64,000 nt of DNA from positions 248,001 to 312,000 of the forward strand of contig JAQTIE010000007.1 in assembly GCA_029433475.1 (NCBI GenBank), given 5' to 3'. The position numbers and the translations under genes are program-made. The notes beneath the pieces were generated by a model that searched no databases, was not told the origin of the DNA, and saw only the letters and a program-made list of their open reading frames with translations. Every line of letters begins with the position of its first letter. Within the stretch, counting starts at the first letter, position 1. The stretch comes from Neisseriaceae bacterium ESL0693. Its GTDB lineage: Bacteria > Pseudomonadota > Gammaproteobacteria > Burkholderiales > Neisseriaceae. Positions 54,459 to 63,932 of this stretch are shown here, in pieces.

Positions 54459-56387
54459 TTATTTAATGGTTTTTAATTGCAAACTCTGGGGTAGCCAGGT
54501 TGCGTCAAAAGTGTTTATCAGACGGCGGATAACCGGATCTGCCTCCAATAGCTGTTGCGCCTCTTGCTGATCTTCCTTTTGCTGGCGCTCAAACAGCATT
54601 TGCGGTGTTTCTTCATTATGCCATGCACACGTATGAATCTTTATCGGCCTTTGGTAGGCTTGCGATAAAATATGACTTAGCCGCTCTAATCGCGTTTTAT
54701 CTGCGGTTAATTCTCCTTGAGGTGTTAAGGCCAAGGTTAATGTGCCGTTTTGCTGATCAAAGTCAGCAATGGCTGTATGTTGGCTGAATAACTGCACTGC
54801 CCCCAATTGTGGTGCCAGCTGCTTTAGAATCACATTCCACTGATCAGCCTGCAATGGTGGCAATGCCGCGATTGGTTGTTCAGCCTCATCCCGAACTTCT
54901 TTTACTTCAGCTGCAACGGTTTTTTTTTCAGCTCTGGTTTTCGGTACTTCAGTCATTTCGGCTGTTTTTGCTGCCGGCGGTATTGTATCACCTTCTACTA
55001 AAGCAACCGATGGCTGATCTTTTGCGCTGACCTGAACGGGCGCCTCAGTCTGACCGGTCACAGGTACCGATCCGCTGACTGGCTGTGATTCAGTAGTTTT
55101 AGTGCTATCCAGAGATGCTTTCGCGGAATCTGCGGTATTATGCAGCTGACTGCCTTCAATCTGGCCAGTCACAGGTGCCGATCCGCTGAGTGGCTGTGGT
55201 TCAGCAGTTTTAACACTATCCGGAGATACTTTAGCGGAGTTTGTAATGGCATTATGCAGCTGACTGCCTTCAATCTGGCCATGTAAAGGTTGATTCTCAG
55301 CGGCCAGCGGAGCAAAAGCCAGCATTCTTAATAAAGTCATGACAAAACCGGCATATTCATCCGGTGCCAGCGCCAGATCAGCCCTGCCACGTAAAGCACA
55401 TTGATAATAGAGCTGCAATTGTTCAGCAGAAAATACCGTAGCCAGCTGGCTTAAATGGTCTTTTTCAGGGTCATCCTCAGCGATAATACCCTTAACCAGC
55501 TGGATCATACTCAACCGTTGTAAAATCAGCGCCAGCTCACTTAAAGCGCCATCAAAGCCAACGGCGCGGCTGGCCATTTCAGCCGCTTTAGCCAATAGCC
55601 CATGACCATCTTTCTGCGCCAGACAGTTTAGTAAATCATATAAATAAGTTTTATCTACCGCACCAATCATCTGGCGCACATCCGCCTCCGTTACATGGCC
55701 GGAACCCAGAGCAATGGCCTGATCAAGTAAACTGAGTGCATCACGCATGGAACCGGCGGCGGCGCGTCCGAGTAAGCCCAAGGCGGCTTCTTCAAAAGGA
55801 ATCTGTTCAGTTTGCAATACATGAATTAAATGATCATGTACCTGTTTACTGTTCAGATTGCGCAATACAAATTGTAAGCAGCGGCTCAATACCGTCACCG
55901 GTACTTTTTGCGGATCTGTGGTGGCCAGAATAAATTTGACATGTGCTGGTGGTTCTTCCAGTGTTTTTAACATGGCATTAAACGCACTTTTAGACAACAT
56001 ATGCACTTCATCAATGATATACACTTTATATTGACCAATGGTCGGCGCATATTGTGCGTTTTCCAGTACTTCACGGATATGATCGATACCGGTATTGGAA
56101 GCGGCATCAATTTCCAGAACATCAACAAACTGGCCGGCATCGATCTGGCGGCAGGCATCACACTGACAACAAGGTTCTCCCGCTACGGCAGAGGGACAAT
56201 TCAGACTTTTGGCCAGAATCCGGGCAATGGTGGTTTTACCTACACCACGCGTGCCCGTCAGTAAATAGGCATGATGTAACTGGCCTTTATTCAGCGCATT
56301 CACCAATGCCTTGACCACATGTTCCTGTCCGACCAGATCGGCAAATTTTTTAGGGCGCCACTTACGTGCCAATACTTGATAAGTCAT
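54459..56387 (-). CDS. dnaX: DNA polymerase III subunits gamma and tau
   Basis: The clamp-loader ATPase. Walker A is GTRGVGKTT, the zinc finger is CPSAVAGEPCCQCDACRQI, Walker B is VYIIDEVHML, and SRC is in VLSRCLQF. Domain III ends at about residue 370. A low-complexity linker (about 370-500) contains a 38-residue tandem repeat, and a tau-specific C-terminal domain (about 505-642) follows. An A9 run at codons ~487-489 could produce the short gamma form by slippage. Full length 642 corresponds to tau. Confidence 0.96.
   Translation of the reverse strand: MTYQVLARKWRPKKFADLVGQEHVVKALVNALNKGQLHHAYLLTGTRGVGKTTIARILAKSLNCPSAVAGEPCCQCDACRQIDAGQFVDVLEIDAASNTGIDHIREVLENAQYAPTIGQYKVYIIDEVHMLSKSAFNAMLKTLEEPPAHVKFILATTDPQKVPVTVLSRCLQFVLRNLNSKQVHDHLIHVLQTEQIPFEEAALGLLGRAAAGSMRDALSLLDQAIALGSGHVTEADVRQMIGAVDKTYLYDLLNCLAQKDGHGLLAKAAEMASRAVGFDGALSELALILQRLSMIQLVKGIIAEDDPEKDHLSQLATVFSAEQLQLYYQCALRGRADLALAPDEYAGFVMTLLRMLAFAPLAAENQPLHGQIEGSQLHNAITNSAKVSPDSVKTAEPQPLSGSAPVTGQIEGSQLHNTADSAKASLDSTKTTESQPVSGSVPVTGQTEAPVQVSAKDQPSVALVEGDTIPPAAKTAEMTEVPKTRAEKKTVAAEVKEVRDEAEQPIAALPPLQADQWNVILKQLAPQLGAVQLFSQHTAIADFDQQNGTLTLALTPQGELTADKTRLERLSHILSQAYQRPIKIHTCAWHNEETPQMLFERQQKEDQQEAQQLLEADPVIRRLINTFDATWLPQSLQLKTIK
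54920..54928 (-). promoter_or_regulatory. A9 slippery run in dnaX, candidate gamma-forming site
   Basis: On the coding strand the reading is GCT GAA AAA AAA ACC GTT, a run of nine As. A -1 shift (or one extra A in the mRNA) reads on into AAC CGT TGC AGC TGA and stops. Losing one A also stops within nine codons. Either event would give a protein of about 490 residues lacking the tau domain. Position and outcome match dnaX slippage in E. coli and Thermus; activity here is an inference. Confidence 0.55.
55043..55300 (-). repeat. 114-bp in-frame tandem repeat in the dnaX linker
   Basis: About 2.3 copies of a 114-bp (38-codon) unit. The words GCAGCTGACTGCC recur at 55142 and 55256. The encoded unit runs through VTGQIEGSQLHN, SAKVSPDSVKTAE and PQPLSGSAP. 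It lies in the flexible linker before the tau domain and keeps the frame. Confidence 0.85.
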
Positions 56388-56632
56388 AACAATCCAAGGT
56401 TATCAGTCTTTTATTAGCCGAATTACTCTTTCAGCTGGTGATTATCAGTAATAAAACCTGTTATCGTGGTCAGCCATAAGTGCCGACCCAGCCAAATGTA
56501 TCCGGTGCAATATACGTATGCCATGAATACCGGTATCCGAATGATGTTTAAATTCATTCAATATCTGTCAGTTTATCATCATTTGATTTATGTGATTAGG
56601 CATCAGATCTGAATTCATCACTCCGGATACTG

Positions 56633-57736
56633 TTATAAATCGGAACGACTCGCAATACCTTTGGCTATCGCTCTGACTGCGGCCACATAATGGCGGCTAT
56701 GATTATACTGCCAGATGGTATAAAAGTTATTCAGGCCAAACCAGTATTCATAAACACCGGGCGCTGTTTCCAATTGATAAAGTACCCCTTTTTCCCGGTC
56801 ATCCACATTCACGGGAATCTCTACACCCAGCTGACGCAATTGGCCGGCGGTATACCGCAAGGCTGTTTTTTCGGCAATGATATCTTCTAATTTTGGTGTT
56901 AAAGTTAAGGTTACGGGTACGGCAATGGGTGCATTTTTCTGCCAGCCATGCTGTTTCATATAATGCGCAATCGAAGCAGCCGTATCGCCAACATTGCGCC
57001 AGATATCACGGTGACCATCACCATCCCAATCCACTGCCCAATGTCTGAAACTGGAAGGCATAAACTGCGGCATACCCATCGCACCGGCAAAACTGCCGTT
57101 AAAATCCAATGGGTCTTGCTGCTCTTCATAGGCCAGTTGTAAAAATTGTACTAATTCATGCTGAAAATATACAGCGCGGCGCGGATAATGAAAAGACAAG
57201 GTTGTCAGCGCGTCTGCCACGCGGTATGAACCCATATTGGCACCATAATTGGTTTCAATACCCATGATAGCCACCAATAATGACGCGGGCACTTCATAAT
57301 GATCGGCAATACTGTTCAAGACATCCTGGTTTTTCTGCCAGAATGCATAACCGCGTTTAATGCGTTCGTTGCTGACATTATGGGAAACAAATATATACCA
57401 CGGCTGCGAGGTGCTGGGTGCATCCATGACTTTTAAAATTGCCGGTTTATATTGCACTTCAGTAAAAAAGGCTTCCAATTGTGCAACGGTATAATGCCCT
57501 CGTTTGGCTTCACGGTTAATAAACCGGCGCACATCATTGCGTTCAATCAGGCTTTGCCCGTTATCAATATCGGTAATGCCTGGTACATCATCATCACTGT
57601 CTTCTTTATTTTCTTCTGCAATAAGCGCCAGTGGCTCCGCCACTGTTTCAAGTTTCGCTGATTTAGCTGATCCATGTTGTATACTCTGGCAGGCGGCCAA
57701 AATAAATGCAGACAAAATGATCCCACCCAATTTCAT
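56633..57736 (-). CDS. mltB: Membrane-bound lytic murein transglycosylase B
   Basis: An outer-membrane lipoprotein cleaving glycan strands. The lipobox LAAC gives Cys16; an Asp/Glu-rich linker (EENKEDSDDDVPG) precedes the SLT family 3 domain. The catalytic Glu is in IMGIETNYGANMG. Further hallmarks are GAMGMPQFMPSSF, DWDGDGHRDIW and the closing FYTIWQYNHS. ATG 57736 is chosen because the lipoprotein signal then starts with MKLGG; ATG 57751 is possible. Confidence 0.94.
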   Translation of the reverse strand: MKLGGIILSAFILAACQSIQHGSAKSAKLETVAEPLALIAEENKEDSDDDVPGITDIDNGQSLIERNDVRRFINREAKRGHYTVAQLEAFFTEVQYKPAILKVMDAPSTSQPWYIFVSHNVSNERIKRGYAFWQKNQDVLNSIADHYEVPASLLVAIMGIETNYGANMGSYRVADALTTLSFHYPRRAVYFQHELVQFLQLAYEEQQDPLDFNGSFAGAMGMPQFMPSSFRHWAVDWDGDGHRDIWRNVGDTAASIAHYMKQHGWQKNAPIAVPVTLTLTPKLEDIIAEKTALRYTAGQLRQLGVEIPVNVDDREKGVLYQLETAPGVYEYWFGLNNFYTIWQYNHSRHYVAAVRAIAKGIASRSDL

Positions 57737-58254
57737 GATTAAGGTATCCATACGCTGAATAAGAACATCAGTGTAGCACAAGCATTCTACATACTTTTGT
57801 TCTGGTTAAGAATAATAACGATATTTGACTTTTAAACATCCTGTGACAACGAATCTGATTTATGGGTTCGGATTATTGTCTTTTTACGGTATAGAAATAA
57901 TCATCAGACAATATTTCTGTCTCTTTATAAATATCCTGTTGATACTGAACTATTTTAGCATTTATTATATTGAAATATGCCATATTCAATCAATGATCTT
58001 ATTCATAACAATTAAAAATAAACACATCAATGAGATCTGCAAACTGATCATTAATAAATGCAATAATGATCAATCCTTACTGCACTATAATAATTGATTC
58101 AATCAAATCAAAATAAAAGGGACTGAATTCTGTATAACACAAAATCCAGCCCTTAATTTATTACCTGATTTTATTGTCTGCCTATCAGTAATAGCGCAAT
58201 CACTTCAATATTCATGCACCAAACATCAATAAACAATCAAAATCAATACAGATA
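57737..58254. other. Intergenic region between rplI and mltB
   Basis: About 520 bp. A 90-codon plus-strand frame at 57825-58097 is very AT-rich and Ile/Phe-heavy, without a ribosome site; I do not call it. The mltB promoter should lie near its start and the rplI operon terminator at the right end; no strong hairpin was seen. Confidence 0.4.
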
Positions 58255-58707
58255 TTATTCAGCCTGAGCAATCACTGCTACGGTGATACTGGCCACAGCA
58301 TCACTGTGTAAAGCCACTTCAATTTCATATTCACCAATGGCTTTTAAAGGGCCATTAGGCAAACGAACATTGGCTTTGGCCACTTCGATACCTACCGCTT
58401 TAATGGCTTCGGCAATATCATGAGTGGTTACTGAACCGAATAAACGGCCATCAACACCAGCTTTTTGAGCAACATTAATAGTCTGACCGTGTAATTTTTC
58501 CTGACGTGCCAGTGCATCGGCCAGTACGGCAGCCTGATGCGCTTCATATTCAGCACGTTTTTCTTCAAAAGCGGCCAGATTGGCTGCATTGGCGCGCTGC
58601 GCTTTACCCTGAGGAATCAGGTAATTACGTGCATAGCCATTTTTTACAGTAACCAGATCACCCAGATTACCCAATCCACCGACTTTTTCTAACAAAATAA
58701 TTTGCAT
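58255..58707 (-). CDS. rplI: 50S ribosomal protein L9
   Basis: The N-terminal RNA-binding domain [19 protein letters not shown] continues with [17 protein letters not shown] long connecting helix and a C-terminal domain with [18 protein letters not shown] follow. The length of 150 is standard. Last gene of rpsF-priB-rpsR-rplI. Confidence 0.98.
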   Translation of the reverse strand: MQIILLEKVGGLGNLGDLVTVKNGYARNYLIPQGKAQRANAANLAAFEEKRAEYEAHQAAVLADALARQEKLHGQTINVAQKAGVDGRLFGSVTTHDIAEAIKAVGIEVAKANVRLPNGPLKAIGEYEIEVALHSDAVASITVAVIAQAE

Positions 58708-58721
58708 GATGTATTTCCTTA

Positions 58722-58952
58722 TTATTTATGTTGATCGGTATAAGGCAGCAGAGCCAGAAAACGCGCACGTTTGATGGCAGTAGACAACTGACGCTGATAG
58801 TGGGCTTTGGTACCCGTAATGCGAGCCGGAATGATTTTACCATTTTCAGCAATAAAATCTTTTAATAAATCAACTGATTTATAGTCAACTCGTTTAATAC
58901 CTTCCGCAGTAAAGCGGCAGAATTTTCTACGTTTGAATGATTGACGAGCCAT
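58722..58952 (-). CDS. rpsR: 30S ribosomal protein S18
   Basis: A 76-residue basic protein with [36 protein letters not shown] and [11 protein letters not shown]. It binds S6 in the 30S platform. It starts 5 bp after the priB stop. Confidence 0.98.
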   Translation of the reverse strand: MARQSFKRRKFCRFTAEGIKRVDYKSVDLLKDFIAENGKIIPARITGTKAHYQRQLSTAIKRARFLALLPYTDQHK

Positions 58953-58957
58953 GTCGT

Positions 58958-59254
58958 TTAACCTTTATATTCGTAAATGTGTTGGATATGCAATATCGGC
59001 CGGAAGTGATAAATACTTCTTTGTGCCAGAAATCCACTGATTTCCACGACACTACCGGGCTGATATCGCCAGTTTTTAGCCATTTCCCCCAGTGCCTTGG
59101 CCTGAATTTCAAATTTGGCCAGATAACGCTCCCCCAGTTCTTCCTGCCATGATTCATGCATCAACCATAAGGTTAATACCGGCAGACCGGCAGGGGTATA
59201 GCGTAATTCATCCAGACTTTTAATCCGGGCACTCAGGTGCAATTGGTTGGGCAA
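58958..59254 (-). CDS. priB: Primosomal replication protein N (PriB), TTG start
   Basis: A 98-residue OB-fold single-strand DNA-binding protein that helps restart replication with PriA. The pattern [17 protein letters not shown] and [12 protein letters not shown] matches PriB. The start codon must be TTG at 59254: GGAG lies about 5 nt upstream, the in-frame codon preceding the site is the rpsF stop, and no ATG or GTG occurs between. A weak start codon may keep PriB low relative to S6 and S18 from the same mRNA. Confidence 0.9.
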   Translation of the reverse strand: MPNQLHLSARIKSLDELRYTPAGLPVLTLWLMHESWQEELGERYLAKFEIQAKALGEMAKNWRYQPGSVVEISGFLAQRSIYHFRPILHIQHIYEYKG

Positions 59255-59269
59255 ACTGTCTCCGTTGAT

Positions 59270-59656
59270 TTAAGCTTCTGCCTTTTCAGCAGCTGCCTCA
59301 TGATGACCACCGTTTGCAGCCAGTAAATTTTTAGACTTTTCGTCTTTCATCATGGGAGACGCTTCAGTAACCGCCTCATCCATTTTTACTGTCAGATGAC
59401 GCAAAACAGCATCATTGAAACGGAATGCCGTTTCAATCTCGTCAATCACTTCTGGTGTGGTTTCGATATTCATCAGCACATAGTGTGCTTTATGAATTTT
59501 ATTGATCGGATAGGCCAGTTGACGACGTCCCCAGTCTTCAAGACGGTGGATTTTGCCGCTGGCTTCGCTGATCATGGTTTTATAACGCTCTACCATGGCA
59601 CCGACCTGCTCACTCTGATCGGGGTGAACAATAAATACGATTTCGTAATGACGCAT
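59270..59656 (-). CDS. rpsF: 30S ribosomal protein S6
   Basis: A 128-residue protein with [18 protein letters not shown], the [20 protein letters not shown] block and [13 protein letters not shown]. It has a longer acidic/Ala-rich C-terminal tail ([20 protein letters not shown]). First gene of the operon. Confidence 0.98.
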   Translation of the reverse strand: MRHYEIVFIVHPDQSEQVGAMVERYKTMISEASGKIHRLEDWGRRQLAYPINKIHKAHYVLMNIETTPEVIDEIETAFRFNDAVLRHLTVKMDEAVTEASPMMKDEKSKNLLAANGGHHEAAAEKAEA

Positions 59657-59898
59657 GTATACTCCTTGTGGCTAATCAATCCTTTTACCATGCGATCAGT
59701 AAAAGGCAAGGTTGGTAAACCGTGTATTATATTTTTTTTTAGCCATCAATGCAATGCCTGAATGGCGTTTGACTGTGCGCAAAACCTGAATACCGGTCAG
59801 TTGATAAATCAATCAGATATTTGATGTTTGCAGAACGGTGCAAAACTGCCTATCATAAATGAACTTTAATCTCGTTTATCTATAAAACATTTCATCTT

Positions 59899-61290
59899 AT
59901 GGACGATTTCTTTGATACCCTGTTTGCCCGCAAAGAGTTTCTTGAAAACTTACTGAAACTCAGTTTCAATACCCCCAGCGGCTGGGTAGAATTGGCCTTA
60001 TGCGCAGTCTTGATGCTGCTGACCCATTGGGTCAGTAAAGCCATCATTGCCCGCTATATCCGAAATGATGCTACAGCAAATCCGAATTTTCTTCATCATT
60101 TAATCCGGCGGCTGGTGTGGCCGGTATTGCTATTGATCTGCACCTTGGTAGCCATGTTTTTGTGGCGGCTGACTACCGACAATCCTGTTTTATGGTTACA
60201 GCTTTTACTGATGGCTGCCCGCTGGATGCTGATCATTCGCATTGCGCTGGCCGCATTGCGCAGTGCTATTCCCAAATTTACGGCCACCATGGAATACTCG
60301 CTATCCAGCATATTATGGGTATGTTTTTTACTTTGGCTGACGGGTGCTGATTCTTTTATTATCAATCTTCTCAAATCATTGGCATTACCAGTGGGTTCAT
60401 CCAGAATCAGCCTCTACACCATTATCATGGGTGTGATCACCGTTGGCATTGCCATTATTATCGCGATGTGGGTTTCTAGAATTATTGAAGCCCGTATTCT
60501 GAATGCCAAACGTCTGGATTTGAATCTGCGCTATGTTTTATCGAAGGTGGTCAAAACGCTGCTGCTTATCATTGCAGTTTTAATTGCCCTGCCTATGGTG
60601 GGCATTGATCTGACCATGTTATCGGTATTCGGTGGCGCATTGGGTGTTGGTCTGGGTTTTGGCTTACAGAAAATTGCCAGTAATTATGTTTCCGGTTTTA
60701 TCATTCTGGCGGATCATTCTGTGCGGCCGGGAGACAGGCTGAACATCAATGGCTTTACCGGTTATGTCACCAAAATTACCGCGCGGTTTGTGGTTTTGCG
60801 CAATCTGACCGGTTCTGAGGCACTGATTCCCAATGATACTTTTGTGGCCAATACGGTCATTAATGAATCCTATTCCAGTACCATATTATCCACCAATCTG
60901 ACCGTACAAGTCGCTTATGGCACCAATCTGCCGCAGGCTCTGGAATTATTCACTCAGGCAGCAGCCAAACAAGAGCGGGTATGCAAAGACCCTGCCCCCG
61001 GCAGTTATGTGACCGGATTTGCCGATTCAGGCATTAATCTGTATCTGTCGTATTGGGTCAACGATCCGGAACGTGGCTTTATGGGGCTCAATTCAGCCAT
61101 TTTACTGGATGTCTGGCACAGTTTTACCGAAGCCGGTATCGAGTTTCCTTATCCACAGCAGGAAGTGCGGATTCTTAATGATCAACAGGATCCCATTGCA
61201 TGGGAAACTGATGCCAACCCACTCAAACCATCAGACGCTTTAAATCAGACTGATCATGCAACCAAACCCTCATCAACCACCCAGTCCTGA
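59899..61290 (+). CDS. MscS-family mechanosensitive ion channel
   Basis: A 463-residue inner-membrane channel that relieves hypo-osmotic stress. Five to six transmembrane helices are visible. The pore helix has the Gly/Ala pattern (VFGGALGVGLGFGLQKIASNYVSG, of which GALGVGLGFGLQ is the packing core), and the beta domain has ILADHSVRPGDRLNI. The N-terminal extension makes it longer than MscS itself, close to the YjeP/MscM-like short forms. The stop overlaps nudB by 35 bp. Confidence 0.92.
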   Translation: MDDFFDTLFARKEFLENLLKLSFNTPSGWVELALCAVLMLLTHWVSKAIIARYIRNDATANPNFLHHLIRRLVWPVLLLICTLVAMFLWRLTTDNPVLWLQLLLMAARWMLIIRIALAALRSAIPKFTATMEYSLSSILWVCFLLWLTGADSFIINLLKSLALPVGSSRISLYTIIMGVITVGIAIIIAMWVSRIIEARILNAKRLDLNLRYVLSKVVKTLLLIIAVLIALPMVGIDLTMLSVFGGALGVGLGFGLQKIASNYVSGFIILADHSVRPGDRLNINGFTGYVTKITARFVVLRNLTGSEALIPNDTFVANTVINESYSSTILSTNLTVQVAYGTNLPQALELFTQAAAKQERVCKDPAPGSYVTGFADSGINLYLSYWVNDPERGFMGLNSAILLDVWHSFTEAGIEFPYPQQEVRILNDQQDPIAWETDANPLKPSDALNQTDHATKPSSTTQS

Positions 61291-61759
61291 TCATTACAAG
61301 CAGCCAGTATCGGTGCTGGTCATTATTTACGATGACCAGCAACGCATCCTGTTACTGGAGCGAGCTGACCGGCCTGGATTCTGGCAGTCGGTGACGGGCA
61401 GCAAGGAAGGCCAGGAAACACTGGTTCAAACCGCACTGCGTGAAGTGTTCGAGGAAACCGGTATTACGGCCAGTCATGCACAATTGCAGGATTGGCACTG
61501 TGCCACACAATATGAAATTTACGCTCACTGGCGTTATCGCTATGCGCCGGGTATCACTCACAATACCGAACATGTATTCTCTTTATGCATACCGGCCGAC
61601 AGCCAGATCAGATTATCAGCACGGGAGCATCTGAATGCACAATGGTACGATTTATCCACTGCGGCGGCCAAAGTATTTTCGCCCTCCAATCGTGCTGCTT
61701 TACTTCAGCTGCCTTTGCACTGGTCTATTGATTCATCACGTATCACACCTCAGCCATGA
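61256..61759 (+). CDS. nudB: Dihydroneopterin triphosphate diphosphatase
   Basis: A Nudix hydrolase, 167 residues. The Nudix box GSKEGQETLVQTALREVFEE, followed by TGI, fits Gx5Ex7REVxEExGI exactly. The flanking RPGFWQSVTGSKE and NTEHVFSLCIP segments match NudB, which removes pyrophosphate from dihydroneopterin triphosphate in folate synthesis. The start lies within the end of the mscS-like gene; a later start would shorten only the poorly conserved N-terminus. Confidence 0.88.
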   Translation: MQPNPHQPPSPDHYKQPVSVLVIIYDDQQRILLLERADRPGFWQSVTGSKEGQETLVQTALREVFEETGITASHAQLQDWHCATQYEIYAHWRYRYAPGITHNTEHVFSLCIPADSQIRLSAREHLNAQWYDLSTAAAKVFSPSNRAALLQLPLHWSIDSSRITPQP

Positions 61760-62532
61760 ATGCCCTGACCATTGCTACTTATAATATTCATAAAGGCATG
61801 TCTGCGCTGAATAAAGAGGTGCAGATTGCCCAAATGGCGGCAGCATTGCAGATGACGGCAGCAGACATTTTATTTTTGCAGGAAGTGCAAGGTTATCATG
61901 GTAAACGTATAGATAAATTTCCTGACTTTCCGTCACAGCCCCATTATCAGATTTTAAGTGAAAAATTGAATTATTATGCCTGTTATGGAAAAAATGCCGA
62001 ATATAAACAAAGACATCATGGCAATGCCATTCTAAGCAAAATTCCGATTGATCTGTGTAATAATCTGAATATCAGTGTAAACCACTGGGAACAGCGTGGT
62101 TTATTGCATTGTGAGGTACAACCGCATGACTGGTCTGTACCCTTGGTGTGCCTGTGCGCCCACCTGAATTTGCGCGAACCTGATCGTAAAAAACAATATC
62201 AGGCCATATATGATTATATCCATACTCAGGTTAATCCCGATTATCCTTTGATTCTGGCTGGTGACTTCAATGACTGGCGCCAGCGTTCGGATGATGGTTT
62301 AGGTAAGGCTTTAGGTCTGGTGGATGTATTTTTCGATTACAAAAATGCCCCCAAAACCTTCCCTGCCCGCCTGCCTTTTTTAAGTCTTGACCGGATTTAT
62401 ACCCGACATTTATTGGTTTCTTCAGCGCAATCACTCACCGGTATGCCATGGCAGAAACTGTCTGACCATCTTCCTTTAATTGCTACAGTTAAACCCAAGG
62501 AAAAATTTATCAGAAAATCCGGCATGCTTTAA
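61756..62532 (+). CDS. Endonuclease/exonuclease/phosphatase family protein
   Basis: A 258-residue DNase I-like fold metal-dependent hydrolase. The motifs TYNIHKG, LFLQEVQ, RHHGNAILS, LAGDFNDW and LSDHLPLIA provide the Asn, Glu, Asp/Asn and Asp-His active-site residues in the usual order. The substrate (nucleic acid or phospholipid) cannot be decided from sequence. The ATG overlaps the nudB stop (ATGA). Third gene of mscS-nudB-EEP. Confidence 0.88.
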   Translation: MNALTIATYNIHKGMSALNKEVQIAQMAAALQMTAADILFLQEVQGYHGKRIDKFPDFPSQPHYQILSEKLNYYACYGKNAEYKQRHHGNAILSKIPIDLCNNLNISVNHWEQRGLLHCEVQPHDWSVPLVCLCAHLNLREPDRKKQYQAIYDYIHTQVNPDYPLILAGDFNDWRQRSDDGLGKALGLVDVFFDYKNAPKTFPARLPFLSLDRIYTRHLLVSSAQSLTGMPWQKLSDHLPLIATVKPKEKFIRKSGML

Positions 62533-62700
62533 TCTCATTGCCATCAACAGTATTATTGAGCGGTTCACTGGCAGCAATTCCATAATCACCATGCTGAGCA
62601 ATGATATACATGCCGGCCTGATGATTGGAAAAGACTAAGAGGTATTTTAATTAATGCAAGGCCAGTTGTAATTTTTATCATATAAATAAGAGGTATTAAA

Positions 62701-62913
62701 ATGGCAAATTCAAACACTGAACACAGCAGAAAACTGAGAAATAAAACATCGGCATTGGCACAAGAGAAAAGAATTAAGTCTGGTACACATAAAATTTTTA
62801 AGGTAATGCTGACAACGGAAATACATCAAATTGTTTATCAGCATTATAAAGAAAGCGGGAAAACGTGGGATCAGTTTTTTTATGATTTATTTACACAAGA
62901 AACAAATAGATGA
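62701..62913 (+). CDS. Small hypothetical protein, possibly ribbon-helix-helix-like
   Basis: A 70-residue basic protein with a strong AAGAGG ribosome site 7 nt before the ATG. A Lys/Arg-rich N-terminus (SRKLRNKTSALAQEKRIKSG) leads to a beta-strand-like KIFKVMLTTEI and two helices ending WDQFFYDLFTQE. The strand-helix-helix order recalls RHH DNA-binding proteins of plasmid or toxin-antitoxin origin, but I recognise no family. No partner gene is adjacent. Confidence 0.5.
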   Translation: MANSNTEHSRKLRNKTSALAQEKRIKSGTHKIFKVMLTTEIHQIVYQHYKESGKTWDQFFYDLFTQETNR

Positions 62914-63128
62914 TCAATTTAAAAGCGATACCGTCCAATATTTTCATTTATATTCTGAATCATTGACCAGCGCAATTTTAAAAAAGGAATAGCAAAGGAA
63001 AATTACTTTAATCATGATAATATAACAACAAATAAACTTAAGAAGCCTGATATCAGTACGCTTACAGTATCCACATAAAACGAATAAAACAGTATCAAAT
63101 CTTGTCTGTACAAACCCATATATTTTGA

Positions 63129-63662
63129 TTAATCAGGCTGCAAAACATATTCTTTCCACCGGCGGATTTTAGTCCGGAAATGGGTAAAAGGTGCAACAGT
63201 ATTGATATGAATCCACTTCCAGACAGGCCAGCGCGCCTGAGTAGTTGCCCACGCCCTTTGGTCTGGTTCAAATAATTCCTGATCAATCAATGAATCGACC
63301 CACAAGCATAATTCGTCTACCGCATGATTTAATAGCCTGACTTGCTCATTCAATGTAAAACCAGCATATTGCTGATAAAACTGTTGGTATAACCCACCTA
63401 AATTATTCCATTTATAGCCTTTAGCCGGTGTATGTACCTTTTCGCCATTCTTCTCCTTACGCTCCCAGCTAAGCAGCAGATTAACCCAACCTATTTGATA
63501 AGACAGATTTTCAGCCGGTGTCTTATCAACCGCTTCAATACGCACATCTTTCAGATGATCGGGAATATCATCAAATTCTGCGATATATTTTGCGTACTTA
63601 TGCCGTATCATGGCTAATAGCTCTGCTTTGGTCTGATAAGATTTCACGGCATTTTCCGACAA
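63129..63662 (-). CDS. ClbS/DfsB family protein (DUF1706)
   Basis: A 177-residue four-helix-bundle protein. Family hallmarks are SYQIGWVNLLLSWERKEKNG in the second helix and the C-terminal block RWPVWKWIHINTVAPFTHFR with TKIRRW. E. coli ClbS opens the cyclopropane of colibactin and protects its producer; most homologues lie outside such clusters and their substrates are unknown. No biosynthetic genes are nearby. Single gene, opposite to aroC. Confidence 0.85.
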   Translation of the reverse strand: MSENAVKSYQTKAELLAMIRHKYAKYIAEFDDIPDHLKDVRIEAVDKTPAENLSYQIGWVNLLLSWERKEKNGEKVHTPAKGYKWNNLGGLYQQFYQQYAGFTLNEQVRLLNHAVDELCLWVDSLIDQELFEPDQRAWATTQARWPVWKWIHINTVAPFTHFRTKIRRWKEYVLQPD

Positions 63663-63932
63663 TCAAATAAAAACCATATAATACTAGATGGTATTGAATA
63701 GTTCCATTAATTTTTAAATTACCAAAGCACAAAAAACTCAATAAAAGCGTATATTTATTTACCACCCTGAATATAAAATATTATGGCATATTGATGGTTT
63801 GACCATCCTCAAAAACTATTTAACCCGTATCCGATAAATCACTGATCCCGGCTCTTCCGACTACCGTATTATCTGCCGATCATGCTACACTCACCATCCT
63901 GAATCAACACTGAATATTGAAAGCGATCATCA

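Noticed and set aside
57825-58097. 90-codon Ile/Phe-rich plus-strand frame
   Set aside because: Very AT-rich, no ribosome site, no plausible membrane protein start.
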